This document shows positions 43,698-54,491 of a stretch of 64,000 bases of DNA, piece by piece. Position numbers and translations under genes: made by a program. Source of the stretch: Eledone cirrhosa (lineage: Eukaryota; Mollusca; Cephalopoda; Octopoda; Eledonidae); contig OZ024743.1 in assembly GCA_964016885.1 (NCBI GenBank), positions 167,097,602 through 167,161,601 on the forward strand, in the 5' to 3' direction. Below the pieces are notes generated by a model, which was given only the letters and a program-made list of their open reading frames with translations, did not search any database and had not been told where the DNA came from. Each line of letters begins with the position of its first letter. The stretch's first letter is position 1.

Positions 43698-43774
43698 ATA
43701 AATAAATTATACAATTATCAAAGTTGTGTTCAAATCATTTAATAGCTGACAATCGTTTCTTCCAAACTCTCATT
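43698..43774 (+). repeat. 77-bp repeat, copy 1 (inverted partner at 50562)
   Basis: Matches the complement of 50562-50638 with a single mismatch (TTTCTT against TTTTTT). Confidence 0.92.
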
Positions 43775-43945
43775 CAACTGAACAACCACCGCCACCATCA
43801 GTCACCATCCATCACCACCACCATCACCATCACTGACACCATCCACCACCTCCACCACTACCACCACCACCACCACCACCATCACCATGACTGACCCTAT
43901 CCACCATCCACCACCATCACTGGCACTATCCACCACCATTACCAA
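43775..43945. repeat. CCA/CCAT microsatellite
   Basis: (CCACCATCA)-type low complexity, with ACCACCACC runs at 43855-43885. Confidence 0.9.
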
Positions 43946-44147
43946 CGTAAAGCAAACAATTATTATTATTATTATATAAAAACTGAACTGGACTGAGAAA
44001 AGTCAACAGTTGACATGATTTTGATTTTGTATCAGTACTGACGGTAATATATATATATATGTATGTATATATGTATGTGAGTGTGTTTGTATGCATGAAT
44101 GAGTGTTGGTGTGTGAGTGGCGTGTTTGTAGTTTGTATGCATGAGTG

Positions 44148-45450
44148 GTCGTGCTCGGTGTGTAGGAAAGGCGTAGGTAGAAACTCCATTTTATGTCCTA
44201 AATGCAAAGTATGGGTGCATAAAAGATGTAGTGGGATCACAGGTAAGCTAACTAAGAACATAGATTTTACATGTGGCCGGTGTTCTGGTGCAATAAGTAG
44301 CAGCAAGTGCCCACAAAATACTAGCTCTTTCAATTGCGCAGAGGGTTCTATAGAAATAGTGGACAGCTTCCGTTACCTGGGCGATAAAATCAGCAGTGGG
44401 GGAGGGTGCTCTGAAAGTACTGTAGCTAGAGTCAGAACTGGTTGGAAAAAGTTCAGAGAGCTGATACCACTATTAGCTGCTAAAGGGTTCTCCCTAAAAA
44501 TGAAAGGCAGGTTGTACGATGCCTGCATACGAACAGCAATGCTGCATGGCAGTGAGACCTGGGCATTGTGTGCAGAGGATATACGCAGACTAGAGAGGAA
44601 CGAAGCTTGCATGCTCCGCTGGATGTGTAACAGTAATATACGTGAACGGCAAAGCATAAACGAACTAAGGAAAAAATTAGAGATAAGAGGGATCAGATGT
44701 TGTTTACTCGAGAGAAGGCTACGTTGGTATGGACACGTGATGCGCATGAAAGTCGATAGCTGTATAACAAAGTGCAGGGCAATAAAGATAGACGGTAGTC
44801 ACGGAATAGGCAGACCTAGAAAAACCTGGGACGAGCTGATAAACTCCGACCTTACACACTTACACCTCTCCAAGACAATGTCACTGGACCGAGACCTTTG
44901 GCGGTACTCAGTAACAGAGAAGACCCGCCTTACCTAAATACATAGTAAAACCTACTACAGTCAGTAGGCATCTCTAACAAAATACACCCCGTTCCACCAC
45001 CACCACCCCCCACCCCATCCACACCACCCCGTTCTATGTAAAGTTATGTTGGTGCCGCGCCATCGAGGCCGAAACAAATGAGATCGTGTAGGTGTCGACA
45101 AAAAACACACAGTCCACGCTGTAATGTGGCCGTGTAGGCAACACGGTAAAAACCTCCCAGACCCACACTGTAAATGTGGTTGGTGTTAGGAAGGGCATCC
45201 AACTGTAGAAAACCTGCCAGACAGTCCACGCTGTAATGTGGCCGTGTAGGCAACACGGTAAAAACCTCCCAGCCCCACACTGTAAATGTGGTTGGTGTTA
45301 GGAAGGGCATCCAACTGTAGAAAACCTGCCAGACAGTCCTATGCGAGCAAGACAATCACTCTTGCCTCAAGTGGGACTACCCCCGTCCAAACCCATGCAA
45401 GCGTGGAACACGGACGTTAAACGTTGATGATGATGATGATGATGATGATG
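44148..45450 (+). mobile_element. LINE-A2, 5'-truncated, 3'UTR module duplicated
   Basis: It enters at the first Cys of the PHD-like finger (CSVCRKGVGRNSILC) and has an intact frame from there to its stop at 44937: finger, FRYLGDKISSGGGCSES, KKFRELIPLL (with the full A-run that LINE-A1 lacks), MLHGSETWA, RWYGHVMRMK. The frame is open upstream into a TG-rich microsatellite, so the 292-codon ORF (44059-44937) has a non-LINE start. The 3'UTR carries a 112-bp tandem duplication (starting 45111 and 45223). (GAT)n ends at 45450. Candidate imperfect target duplications AGTGTTGGTGTGTG are at 44102 and 45451. Confidence 0.9.
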
Positions 45451-45501
45451 AGTGTTGGTGTGTGCGTGTCGTGTCAATAAGTGGTGTTTTTTTTTTTTAT
45501 G

Positions 45502-48189
45502 ACCATGCTGTAAAATGGAGGGGTAGAGAGGGCCCTTGAGTCTAGTAAGACATCCTCTCTATTGCTGGTGGCACAAATGAGAGCACCCAGTCCATGCTGT
45601 AAAGTGGCGCTGGTGTTAGGAAGGGCATCCAACCAGTGTATCAATGCCAAAATGCTTATCAGCACAGCAACAAATAGGACAACAACAAAATATTAATTTT
45701 GTGATGCAAGTACACTGACTATTTGCAACACAAACTTCCAGAAACCTGCCAATCACCTAATAACCTACAAATCTGGCGAGCACATAAGCCAGATTGACTT
45801 CTTACTAGTTAGGCAGCAGGACAGGCAGATAGTGTCTAATACCAAGGCATACCCTGGGGAAGAATGTACCCCACAGCATAGGTTAGTCGTTAGTGATATC
45901 TCAGTAAGCAAGAGATGGAATGAGACATACAGGAAGGTGTGGAGAAGAAAGGTCTGGAAGCTAAAAGACCTTTCACTAAAATACAAATTTAGGAAAGCCT
46001 TTCAAGACGAAAAAGAAGACGATTTAGATACGTATGACATAGATAATAACTGGAATTTCTTACGTGACAACTTGATGAAACTTGTGGCTGGAGCAGAGCT
46101 CCAACCAGACAGAGAGTGACCTGGTGGTGGACAGCACAATAGATAAGGCCATTAGAGACAAAAGACTAGCATGGAAGGCTTGGAAAAAGGGTGGGAGTAG
46201 GGAAGAATATACAACCGCTAAGAGAGAAGCTAGTACTTAGCGTGCAGGGAGACTGAGAGTAGGAGGTTTGCCAATGTTTTGCGACGGGAAGATCAGTGGC
46301 GTACAGTGTTCCACATTGCAAGGCAGTGTGTCAATGCAAAGCAGGATGTTGTTGGAGATAAATGTGTCTGGGATGATGCCGGTGTACTTAGTGTCATGAA
46401 TGATCAGAAAAAGGAGGCCTGGAAATGTCATTGAGAGACTGATGAATGTGGAGAACGAATGGGAGAGAGAGAAATTACTCTTAGTCGCTCCAACAGGGAC
46501 CAGCTAGTGAGATTGACGAATATAGGGTCCAAGAGGCGATTAAGGAAATGAAAAATGGTAAGGCTGCTGGACCATCGGGAATTGTTGCTGAGATGCTGAA
46601 GGCATCAGGGGACGTAGGCACTAAACTGGTTGCACGCATCATCAATCAGGTTATATATGGTGGTGTCATAACCAAAGACTGGTGCAGCAGTATTCTCATA
46701 AATTGCTACAAAGGTAAAGGGGAGGCTCTGGAGAGGAGCAATTATAGGGGTATAAAACTGATAGATCAGGTTATGAAAATGGCAGAAAGGATATTAGCAC
46801 AACTAATTAGAGAGAGGGTCAAACTAGATGAGATGCAGTTTGGTTTTGTGCCTGGGAAGAGTACAACAGATGCCCTCTTCTTGGTGAGACAATTGCAAGA
46901 GAGGTTCTTAGAGAAAAATAAGCCACTATACTTAGCCTTTGTTGACCTAGAGAAGGCCTTTGATAGGGTACCCCAATCTGTCATCTGGTGGTCCTTAAGG
47001 AAACTAGGTGTTGAGGAATGGCTTGTGAGGACAGTGCAAACTTTGTACAGAGGTACTCTCAGTAAAGTCAGGGTAGGAATGGAGTTTAGTGAGGAATTCC
47101 AGATACAAGTAGGAGTACATCAAGGTTCGGTAGCAGCCCGCTCTTGTTCATTATAGTCTTCCAAGCCATAACAGAGGAGTTTAAGACTGACTGTCCATGG
47201 GAACTTCTCTATGCTGACGATCTGGTTCTTATAGCAGAATCAGTAGAGGAGCTAGAGAATAAATTCTGGCTATAGAAACAGTAGTTGGAAGCAAGAGGAC
47301 TGAGAGTGAACATAGCTAAGACAAAAGTGTTGATGAGTAGAAAAGAAGACAAAACTCTGATTCCGTCAGGGAAATGGCCATGTATGATATGAAGAAAAGG
47401 AACTGGCATAAATTCTATAAAATGCACACAATGCAGATCCTGGGTACACAAGAGATATAGTGGGATAGCATGCAAACTAACAGGTAGGGAGAAATATGTA
47501 TGCAGTAGATGTACAGGGAAATTAGACAGTAGAAGTCGCATCGATAGACACATTTTTCAAATGCAGGAGGGTTCTATAGAAGGGTGGATAGCTTCCGGTA
47601 CCTAGGAGATCAGATTAGCATGGGAGGAGGGTGTTCCGAGGCCATAGTATCTAGAATAAGGATATGTTGAAAGAAGTTTAGGCAGCTGCTTCCTCTGCTG
47701 ACGAAGAAGGGTTTCTCCCTGCGTACGAAAGGCCGGTTGTATGATGCCTGTGTGAGGAGTGCGATGTTGCATGGTAGTGAGACATGGGCCACAACTGCAG
47801 AGGATATGCGACGGCTGGAGAGAAATAAGGCAAGCATGCTCCGTTGGATGTGCGTGAACGACCCAGCATGAATGTGTTGAGAGAGAAATTGTGTCTGAGA
47901 GGGATAGAATGTAGTGTACGGGAGAGGAGACTGAGGTGGTATGGACATGTGATGCGCATGCAGGATGACCGATGGGTGAATAAGTGCCAGGAAATGCCAG
48001 TTGAAGGAAGACGTGGTAGAGGTAGACCACGAAAAACATGGGCGGAGGTGGTGAGAACAGACCTCAGATCATTGAAGCTCACGGTGGAGATGACGAAGGA
48101 CCGTGACGAGTGGAGAGATGCTGTGCTGAATAAGACCCGTCCCACCCTTGCACGCAGGGAAGAGTGGACGTAAAATGATGATGATGATA
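45502..48189 (+). mobile_element. LINE-C2 copy with endonuclease mostly deleted
   Basis: Starts in a 5'UTR unit (CCATGCTGTAAAATGGAGG, 45505-45690), then jumps to the late endonuclease (GDALTICN..-like near 45700; HRLVVSDISV 45832-46119), so about 0.5 kb of endonuclease is missing. RT frame 46548-47156 has AGPSGIVAEML, YRGIKLIDQVMK, FVDLEKAFDRVP and VHQGSVA, then a shift. LLYADDLVLIAES is at 47205-47240. The finger is damaged (CMIxRKGTG with a stop; HKRYSG, Cys lost). The C-terminal blocks and a tail CGTCCCACCCTTGCACGCAGGG then CGTAAAATGATGATG follow at 48137-48189. Dead. LINE-C2 shows the empty site of the hAT at 46720. Confidence 0.85.
46548..47156 (+). pseudogene. LINE-C2 reverse transcriptase fragment (202 codons open)
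   Basis: The best-preserved RT fingers/palm part of LINE-C2, from MKNGKAAGPSGIVAEML to EEFQIQVGVHQGSV. The palm Asp of FVDLEKAFDRV is intact. A frameshift at about 47130 (SVAARSCSL for SVLSPLLF) ends it. Confidence 0.85.
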
Positions 48190-49420
48190 TATTGATGTTG
48201 TGAGCAATACTTTCGTATTTACACGGTGGAATGGATGTGACACATATTTTACGATAATTGTACAAAAATTCAAATTAAAAGCACAGAGTGGAATACATGC
48301 AACAGATAATACAAGAGAATAGTCCAATAATTAAAGAGGCATTATGAAAGGAGCTTTGAGAAAGAAGGAGTTCATTAGCAATACATATGCAGGTGTGTAG
48401 AAAGTGCACATGCGTTAGACATATATATGAGAAGGAAACAAGCAAAGTTATTATGTATCTATAGATAAATAAATACTGTATTTTAAGCAAAAATATAGTG
48501 TACTAAAATCTAAGGTGGACATAGTTTGTTGATAGTGTCTGAATTTGTGTGTGTTGAGAAGAATAAAGTTATTGCAGTCTCTTTTCATTACATATGTTGA
48601 ATTATATTTAAGTTAATGTTTATATTGAATGTTTAAGTTAGTTAAAGCAATATATTGTAAATTAGTCTTATTGTTTTCATATACATGGACTACATTAGTT
48701 CAACAGGTAGGTTTTCTAACGGTTAAAATATCCGGAAGTGAGTAAGGGGAGGTAACTAGCTAATTAAATTCAGTTATTCAAAATCTTTGCTCTAATACAC
48801 ATTATAATGTGATACAATAGAATCTCTATTACATAATGCTATACATTTATACTTGATTTTAAACACAGTGTATTTTATTATAATACATTAAAGGTCCCGT
48901 AAGATTGTTATCCATTCATTACTGGACAAGATATATGTTATGGAAAATAGCTGTTTATATGTTTAACTAGATATATCACCTGTGTAACAATATACATTAT
49001 TGTTTAAAAATTAATCCTATGCATACAATGCTATTACATTATATATTTAAATATAAATGTATATATACTTTATTATTACTACATTGTGTTAAAGGTAGAT
49101 CCCTTATATACATGTTATTAATTTAAGTATTTAATTACACAAATGTCTATATAGTTTATTATTACATATTACATTAAATGTTTCTGCATATTAAATATCC
49201 ATTACTTCATATAATATAATTAAGTTATACTAGTTATACCAAAAGGTGGTAACTTTATGTTTAATTCTAACAGTTATTGAAGAGTATAAGGTTAGAGGTA
49301 CATAGGAGTTGTGTAGAAGGAAGAGCTGATCAAAGAGTGTGTAGTTGTGGGGGCTGATACATTCTAGATGTGAAGTTTTAAAGGTGGTGGAGAATTCAAA
49401 TCTGACATTGATATATACTA
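48190..49420. other. AT-rich stretch, no gene seen
   Basis: Very AT-rich (for example 48640-49260). Nothing recognisable. Confidence 0.5.
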
Positions 49421-50600
49421 ACAGCTAGGTTTAAAGTTATGGAAAGAGTGACAGTATCGGTGTTGGCACGAGGAAAATGTCTCCGACTTTTTATTAAGGA
49501 GGTCTGGTTTCGAAAAGATTATAATATGGGTCTCTAGAAGACAGAGATTACACAATTTATTCAGTGGTTTATACGATGAGGCCCTACCTACTACTTCTCA
49601 TTGCAGTGTAAATGGTCTATTCCTAGTTTTCAGAGAATGTACGTAGCTAGATAAAGAAGTGAAGTTGGCTAGATTGTGTTTCTTGAAAGAGTGGAGGTGC
49701 GAGTTGTATCTCGTCTTGAAGCTGTTCGAAGTAGAGCCGATATATGTTTTAGAAGAGTTGTTTGCATTGACGGTGCATGAGTAGATGATGTCTTTGGTTA
49801 AGCAATTATTACCTAAGGGGCAAGTTCTATTAGTTCTACAGTTACATTTATTCTGGGTGTTAGCTTGCCGGTTCCTATGTTGTGAAGAATTCTGGTTGCT
49901 AGGGATAACACTAGGGTAATGATGTCTATCATTCGTATTGTTATTGATTTCATTAGTGCTATTATCATTATTACTATTATTACTACTATTGTTTACAGGT
50001 ACTAAGTTTACCTCCTGTTGTGTTTTAATTAGTTGGAAATAATTATTAATCTTCCTTTTATTACTACTAGCTATATTAGGTGTGGTGGAGTACGATATTT
50101 TAATTGTATTTTTATTGATAAGGCTTATGGTACATGTGGCCGGTTGGGAAGGTTTTTTCTAAGATTGAGAAGAAAGCCTTAGGCAAGTTGGTAGAGACGT
50201 TTAGATTGAAAGGGGGATTGAAGAATGTATTAGTTCTCCTTCTATTTTTTTTATAGTATTGTTTTTTTAGGTATTTATATCCCTGTTTATATTATTATTG
50301 TGGTGTTTACTTTGGTGCGAGTTAAGTTTGGTATTAACCTTCGTCCTAGAGTTATAGTGGCTAGTGTTTTTACTATTTTTCCTCATGGCCATATTATGAG
50401 AAATAATGTTGTAACTATATGATTTTATAGGTAGGAATTCAATCTCATTCTTATGTCCTAATTTAGCTAAGGCCTCATTATAGTATTGTGAATTATTGTT
50501 AAATATGGTTTCATTATATGATAGATTAGAGATTCTATTAGATTCCTTTAGTATGACTCCAAATGAGAGTTTGGAAAAAACGATTGTCAGCTATTAAATG
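49421..50600 (-). pseudogene. Penelope-like element C-terminal part (GIY-YIG), second family
   Basis: On the minus strand: a linker NRISNLSYNETIFNNNSQYYNEAL (50500-50570), NPPFNLNVSTN (about 50205), an Asn-rich stretch (49900-50000), then NCRTNRTCPLGNNCLTKDIIYSCTV and KTYIGSTSNSFKTRYNSHLHSFKK (49670-49850). The last is a GIY-YIG nuclease core (IY..., YIGST, R...H). KLCNLCLLETHIIIF follows at about 49510. Stops are present and the RT is absent. It differs in sequence from the PLE at 50650 and at 1-1000. Confidence 0.72.
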
Positions 50601-50638
50601 ATTTGAACACAACTTTGATAATTGTATAATTTATTTAT
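50562..50638 (-). repeat. 77-bp repeat, copy 2
   Basis: Inverted partner of 43698-43774. Here it lies at the upstream border of the minus-strand Penelope relic and next to the plus-strand one. Confidence 0.92.
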
Positions 50639-50921
50639 ATATAAATATATATATCTTTGATAATGAAAAAGTAGCCCCAACATATGCAACACTCCTTATG
50701 GATCACCTAGAGGCAAAATTATATTCCCAGCTGCAGGAAACATTCAGTCACGACTTTGCCACCTACATTAATATCAACCAGAAACGTTACCTAGACGACT
50801 TTTTCATCTTCTGGAATAGAAGCCAAGAAGACCTGCTAAGATTCCGTTCCATCTTAAACAGGCTTCATGAAGCAATACATTTACCATGGAATATAATAAA
50901 ATGGAACTAATTTTTTTGGAT

Positions 50922-51134
50922 ACCCTTATCATTAATTGTTTCTACTTTAGGCACAAGGCCAGCAATTACCCAGTACATTACTGGTACTTTATTTTATCGA
51001 CCCCGTAAGGATGAAAGGCAAAGTTAACCTCGGCAGGATTTGATCTCAGACCATAAAGGGACGTAACTCTTTGCTGCAAAGCATGGCGTCCGACCCTCTA
51101 CCGATACTGCCAATCCACCACCCTTATCATTAAT
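50922..51134 (-). mobile_element. SINE1 copy with perfect 15-bp TSD
   Basis: Body 50937-51119, minus orientation. The direct repeats ACCCTTATCATTAAT (50922-50936 and 51120-51134) are exact. Inserted in the Penelope-like relic. Confidence 0.95.
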
Positions 51135-51393
51135 GAAGGGGAAAATGTCAAAACAGATCTATTTTACAAACCAACAGACACACACCAATACTTGAATTTC
51201 CGATCAGCACACCCCTCACATACCAAAAGGAACATTCCCTTTAACATGGCAAGACGCATCTGCACCATAGTAACACACCCCATACAACAGGAAAAAAGAT
51301 TATATGAACTAAAAGGGTTCCTCAAAAGACAAGAATATCCGGTGAACATTATCAATATAGCCATCTCCATATATGCCATGCTCCTTTGTGAAG

Positions 51394-51558
51394 GCGCATG
51401 GCTTAGTGGTTAGAGCATTGGGCTTGCAATCGAAAGGTTGTGAGTTCAATTCTTGGACCAGGTGATGTGTTGTTTCCTGGAGCAAGACACTTTATTTCAC
51501 GTTGCTCCAGTTTACTCAACTGTAGAAATGAGATGATAGGACTGGGGTCCCTATCATT
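51394..51558 (+). mobile_element. SINE2, 3'-truncated
   Basis: GCATGGCTTAGTGGTTAGAGC head, B box GAGTTCAATTC, to CTGGGGTCCCTATCATT; lacks the LINE-type tail seen in full copies. Confidence 0.85.
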
Positions 51559-52454
51559 AAATTACCCAAGACACCTCCAACGAGATATACCTTGGAGGAG
51601 GCCAGCTAAACCTGCATAGGTGTGAGCTGTCACACATCTCCAAGGCCCAGAACATCCCAGTGACAACACTGAGAAAAACAAACCAACAAAATAAAAGGGA
51701 AAAAGCAGTTATCCCTTTTGTCAACACTCACAATCCAAGGAACTTCAACATTGTGAAAGCTGCTAAACAATATCTCCCAATTCTCCAGCAGTCCCCCAAA
51801 ATGAATGCACTCATAAAAGACTCACAAATTATATATAGTAGACGTCAAGCACCCAACCTAAAAAAAACTGCTTACCAAGGCGACATTTGCATCTGACAAT
51901 GCAAGTTAAGAAATGCGGGGACTGTCGATACGGAACTTGTGAATACATTGAAGAGAGTGGACAAATCTTTAGAAACACTAAGATTTTTAAAGTTAACACA
52001 AGCATGAATTGCAAAACAAAAAAGTTTATTTACTGTGCAAGCAACCCACAACGTAAAGAAAACCACATTGGAGAAAGTGGAACGGGTCTACATTACAGAG
52101 TTTGTGTCCATAAACAAGAAATTAGAGACCCCTCTGTTAGAAACACCACACTTCGCATCATGCAGGATGGGAAAATTCACAATTTTCCCCTTCTTTGAGA
52201 TATGGCCGGACAACGAGCATCTCCGGAAATATAAAAAATTTTTCATTAGAAAATACAAACTGCTACTGAACACACAAAAATGATATTCCATCTTCCAGTA
52301 ATGGAATTCATTTTTAAAAATCACATTGAGAAAAGAAAAAAATATCCAAATAGAAGTGGATGATACCCACACTTTCAAACATTCTATTGTTGAAGAGGAA
52401 AACAACCCTCAGAGGTACACTACCATTTCACTAATTCCTCCTCCACCAATGTAT

Positions 52455-52860
52455 ATGTGATCTTAAATACTTCAGTAGATATGTATGATATATACAGTTT
52501 GGTGTCGATAGAGATATCTCCTTGCACATGTATGCACGCGTATTGTATGGATGAATGTAGACATGTATGTATATGTATATCTAAGTGTAAAAGGAGATAT
52601 ACATGTGTGTATATGTATATATGTATGTTTGTATGCAGGTATATATGTATACATGTGTATGAATCTACATGTGTGTGCATATGGATATAGACGTGGGTGC
52701 ACATGTTTATGTATGTGCATATAAATATACATGTGGTTAAAAATGTATATATATATATATGTCTGTGTACATATGCATGTATGTAAATGTATGGGTGTGT
52801 GAACACACATATGTGCACGCTTATTTGTATGGACATACATGTGTGCATGTATGTTTATAG
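52455..52860. repeat. TGTA/TATG compound microsatellite
   Basis: Long stretch of TGTATGTATATG-type repeats; explains the open frames on both strands. Confidence 0.9.
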
Positions 52861-52861
52861 G

Positions 52862-52996
52862 TGTGGTGACACGTAGCTTGGTGACTTGGGTATTCTACTC
52901 ACGATTGCAAGATCGTGATTTCGATTCTCAAACCAATTGTTGTATGGTGTCTCGGATCGAGGTACTTTATTTCACATTGCTCCACAGTTGTACCTA
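52862..52996 (+). mobile_element. SINE2-related copy (other subfamily)
   Basis: GTGGTGACACGTAGCTTGGTGACTTGGG head, GATTTCGATTCTC B box and ACTTTATTTCACATTGCTCCA, shared with SINE2. The head differs (a different tRNA-like subfamily). Confidence 0.65.
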
Positions 52997-53154
52997 TAAC
53001 TCAGGAGGGTCAGCCTTTTCACACACTGTAGCACACTAAATCTCCGAGATACACGCCTAGGATACATGTGGTTGTGGAATGTGTACATGGGTGTATATGC
53101 ATGTTTAGGTGTGTAGGTGTGTGTGTGTATGTATGTATTTTATACATATATATA

Positions 53155-54457
53155 TGTGAAGAGTTTAGCGTAAAAGTTGGTGTTCATCAGGGCTCTGTTC
53201 TTAGCCCCCTACTATTTATTATTGCCCTTCAGGCTATAACAGTGGAGTTCAAGACCGGCTGCCCATGGGAACTCCTATACGCAGATGATCTAACGCTCAT
53301 AGCTGAATCAATGGCCGAGCTAGAGAAGAAATTCCAAACATGGAAGCACGGCCTAGAATCAAAAGGCCTTAAAATTAACCTGGCTAAGACTAAAGTTCTA
53401 GTTTGTAGGAAAGAAAATAGGGCGCCGGTCCCTTCCGGGAAATGGCCATGCTCAGTGTGTAGGAAAGACGTAGGTAGAAACTCCATTTTATGTCCCGAAT
53501 GCAAAGTATGGGTGCATAAAAGATGTAGTGGGATCATAGGTAAGCTAACTAAGAACATAGATTTTACATGTGGCCGGTGCTCTGGTGCAATAAGTAGCAG
53601 CAAGTGCCCACAAAATACTAGCTCTTTCAATTGCGCAGAGGGTTCTATAGAAATAGTGGACAGCTTCCGTTACCTGGGTGACAAAATCAGCAGTGGGGGA
53701 GGGTGCTCTGAAAGTACAGTAGCTAGAGTCAGAACTGGATGGAAAAAGTTCAGAGAGCTTATACCACTATTAGCCGCTAAAGGGTTCTCCCTAAAAATGA
53801 AAGGCAGGTTGTATGATGCCTGCATACGAACAGCAATGTTGCATGGCAGTGAGACCTGGGCATTGTGTGCAGAGGATATACGCAGACTAGAGAGGAACGA
53901 AGCTTGCATGCTCCGCTGGATGTGTAATAGTAATATACGACAGCTGTATAAAAAAGTGCAGGGCAATAAAGATAGACAGTAGCCACGGAGTAGGCAGACG
54001 TAGAAGAACCTGGGATGACCTGATAAATTCCGACCTCACACACTTATACCTCTCCAAGACAATGTCACTGGACCGAGACCTTTGGCGGTACTCAGTAATA
54101 GAGAAGACCCGCCTTACCTAAATACAAAGTAAAACCTACTACAGTCAGTAGGCATCTCTAACAAAATACACCCCCGTCCCACCACCCCCACCCCATCCAC
54201 ACCGCCCCTTTCAATGTAAAGTTATGTTGGTGCCACAACATCCAGCCCGAAACAAATGAGATCGTGTAGGTGTCACGACAAAAAACACACAGTCCACGCT
54301 GTAATGTGGTTGGTGTTAGGAAGGGCATCCAGCTGTAGAAAACCCGCCAGACAGTCCTATGTGAGCAAGACAACCACTCTTGCCTCAAGTGGGAAAACTC
54401 CCGTCCAAACCCATGCAAGCGTGGAACATGGACGTTAAACGATGATGATGATGATGA

Positions 54458-54463
<6 letters not shown>
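53155..54463 (+). mobile_element. LINE-A3, 5'-truncated, with internal deletion
   Basis: It starts at EEFSVKVGVHQGS (RT box B), then LLYADDLTLIAES, finger (CSVCRKDVG..CPEC..HKRCSG..CGRC) and FRYLGDKIS, with the A-run intact at 53740. At 53938 about 0.11 kb is lost, joining NIR directly to the later QLYKKVQGN reading (shifted). The 3'UTR is short: the CCGTGT-ACACGG module is missing. (GAT)n ends at 54463, followed by (TA)n. The 53068-53982 open frame begins in microsatellite. Confidence 0.88.

Positions 54464-54490
<27 letters not shown>
54464..54490. repeat. (TA)n between two LINE tails
   Basis: Separates the (GAT)n end of LINE-A3 from the (CAT)n end of LINE-B2. Confidence 0.95.

Positions 54491-54491
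<1 letters not shown>

Larger units (their letters stand above)
50650..52420 (+). mobile_element. Penelope-like element relic, third family, with two SINE insertions
   Basis: RT end: TYATLLMDHLEAKLY and RYLDDFFIFW (50785-50799; catalytic Asp pair) in the frame 50698-50910. A SINE1 (50937-51119) interrupts. Then VKTDLFYKPTDTHQYL, ARRICTIV and the frame 51192-51413; a truncated SINE2 (51394-51558) interrupts again. A Cys-rich linker CGDCRYGTCEYIEES follows, then MNCKTKKFIYCA, HIGESGTGLHYRVCVHKQEIRDPS (51887-52198): the GIY-YIG nuclease. The final Lys-rich part reaches about 52420. Inactive, with several frame changes. Confidence 0.8.

Noticed and set aside
44059..44937. Host gene with a PHD finger
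   Set aside because: The finger and C-terminal blocks are those of LINE-A; the N-terminal part is translated microsatellite.
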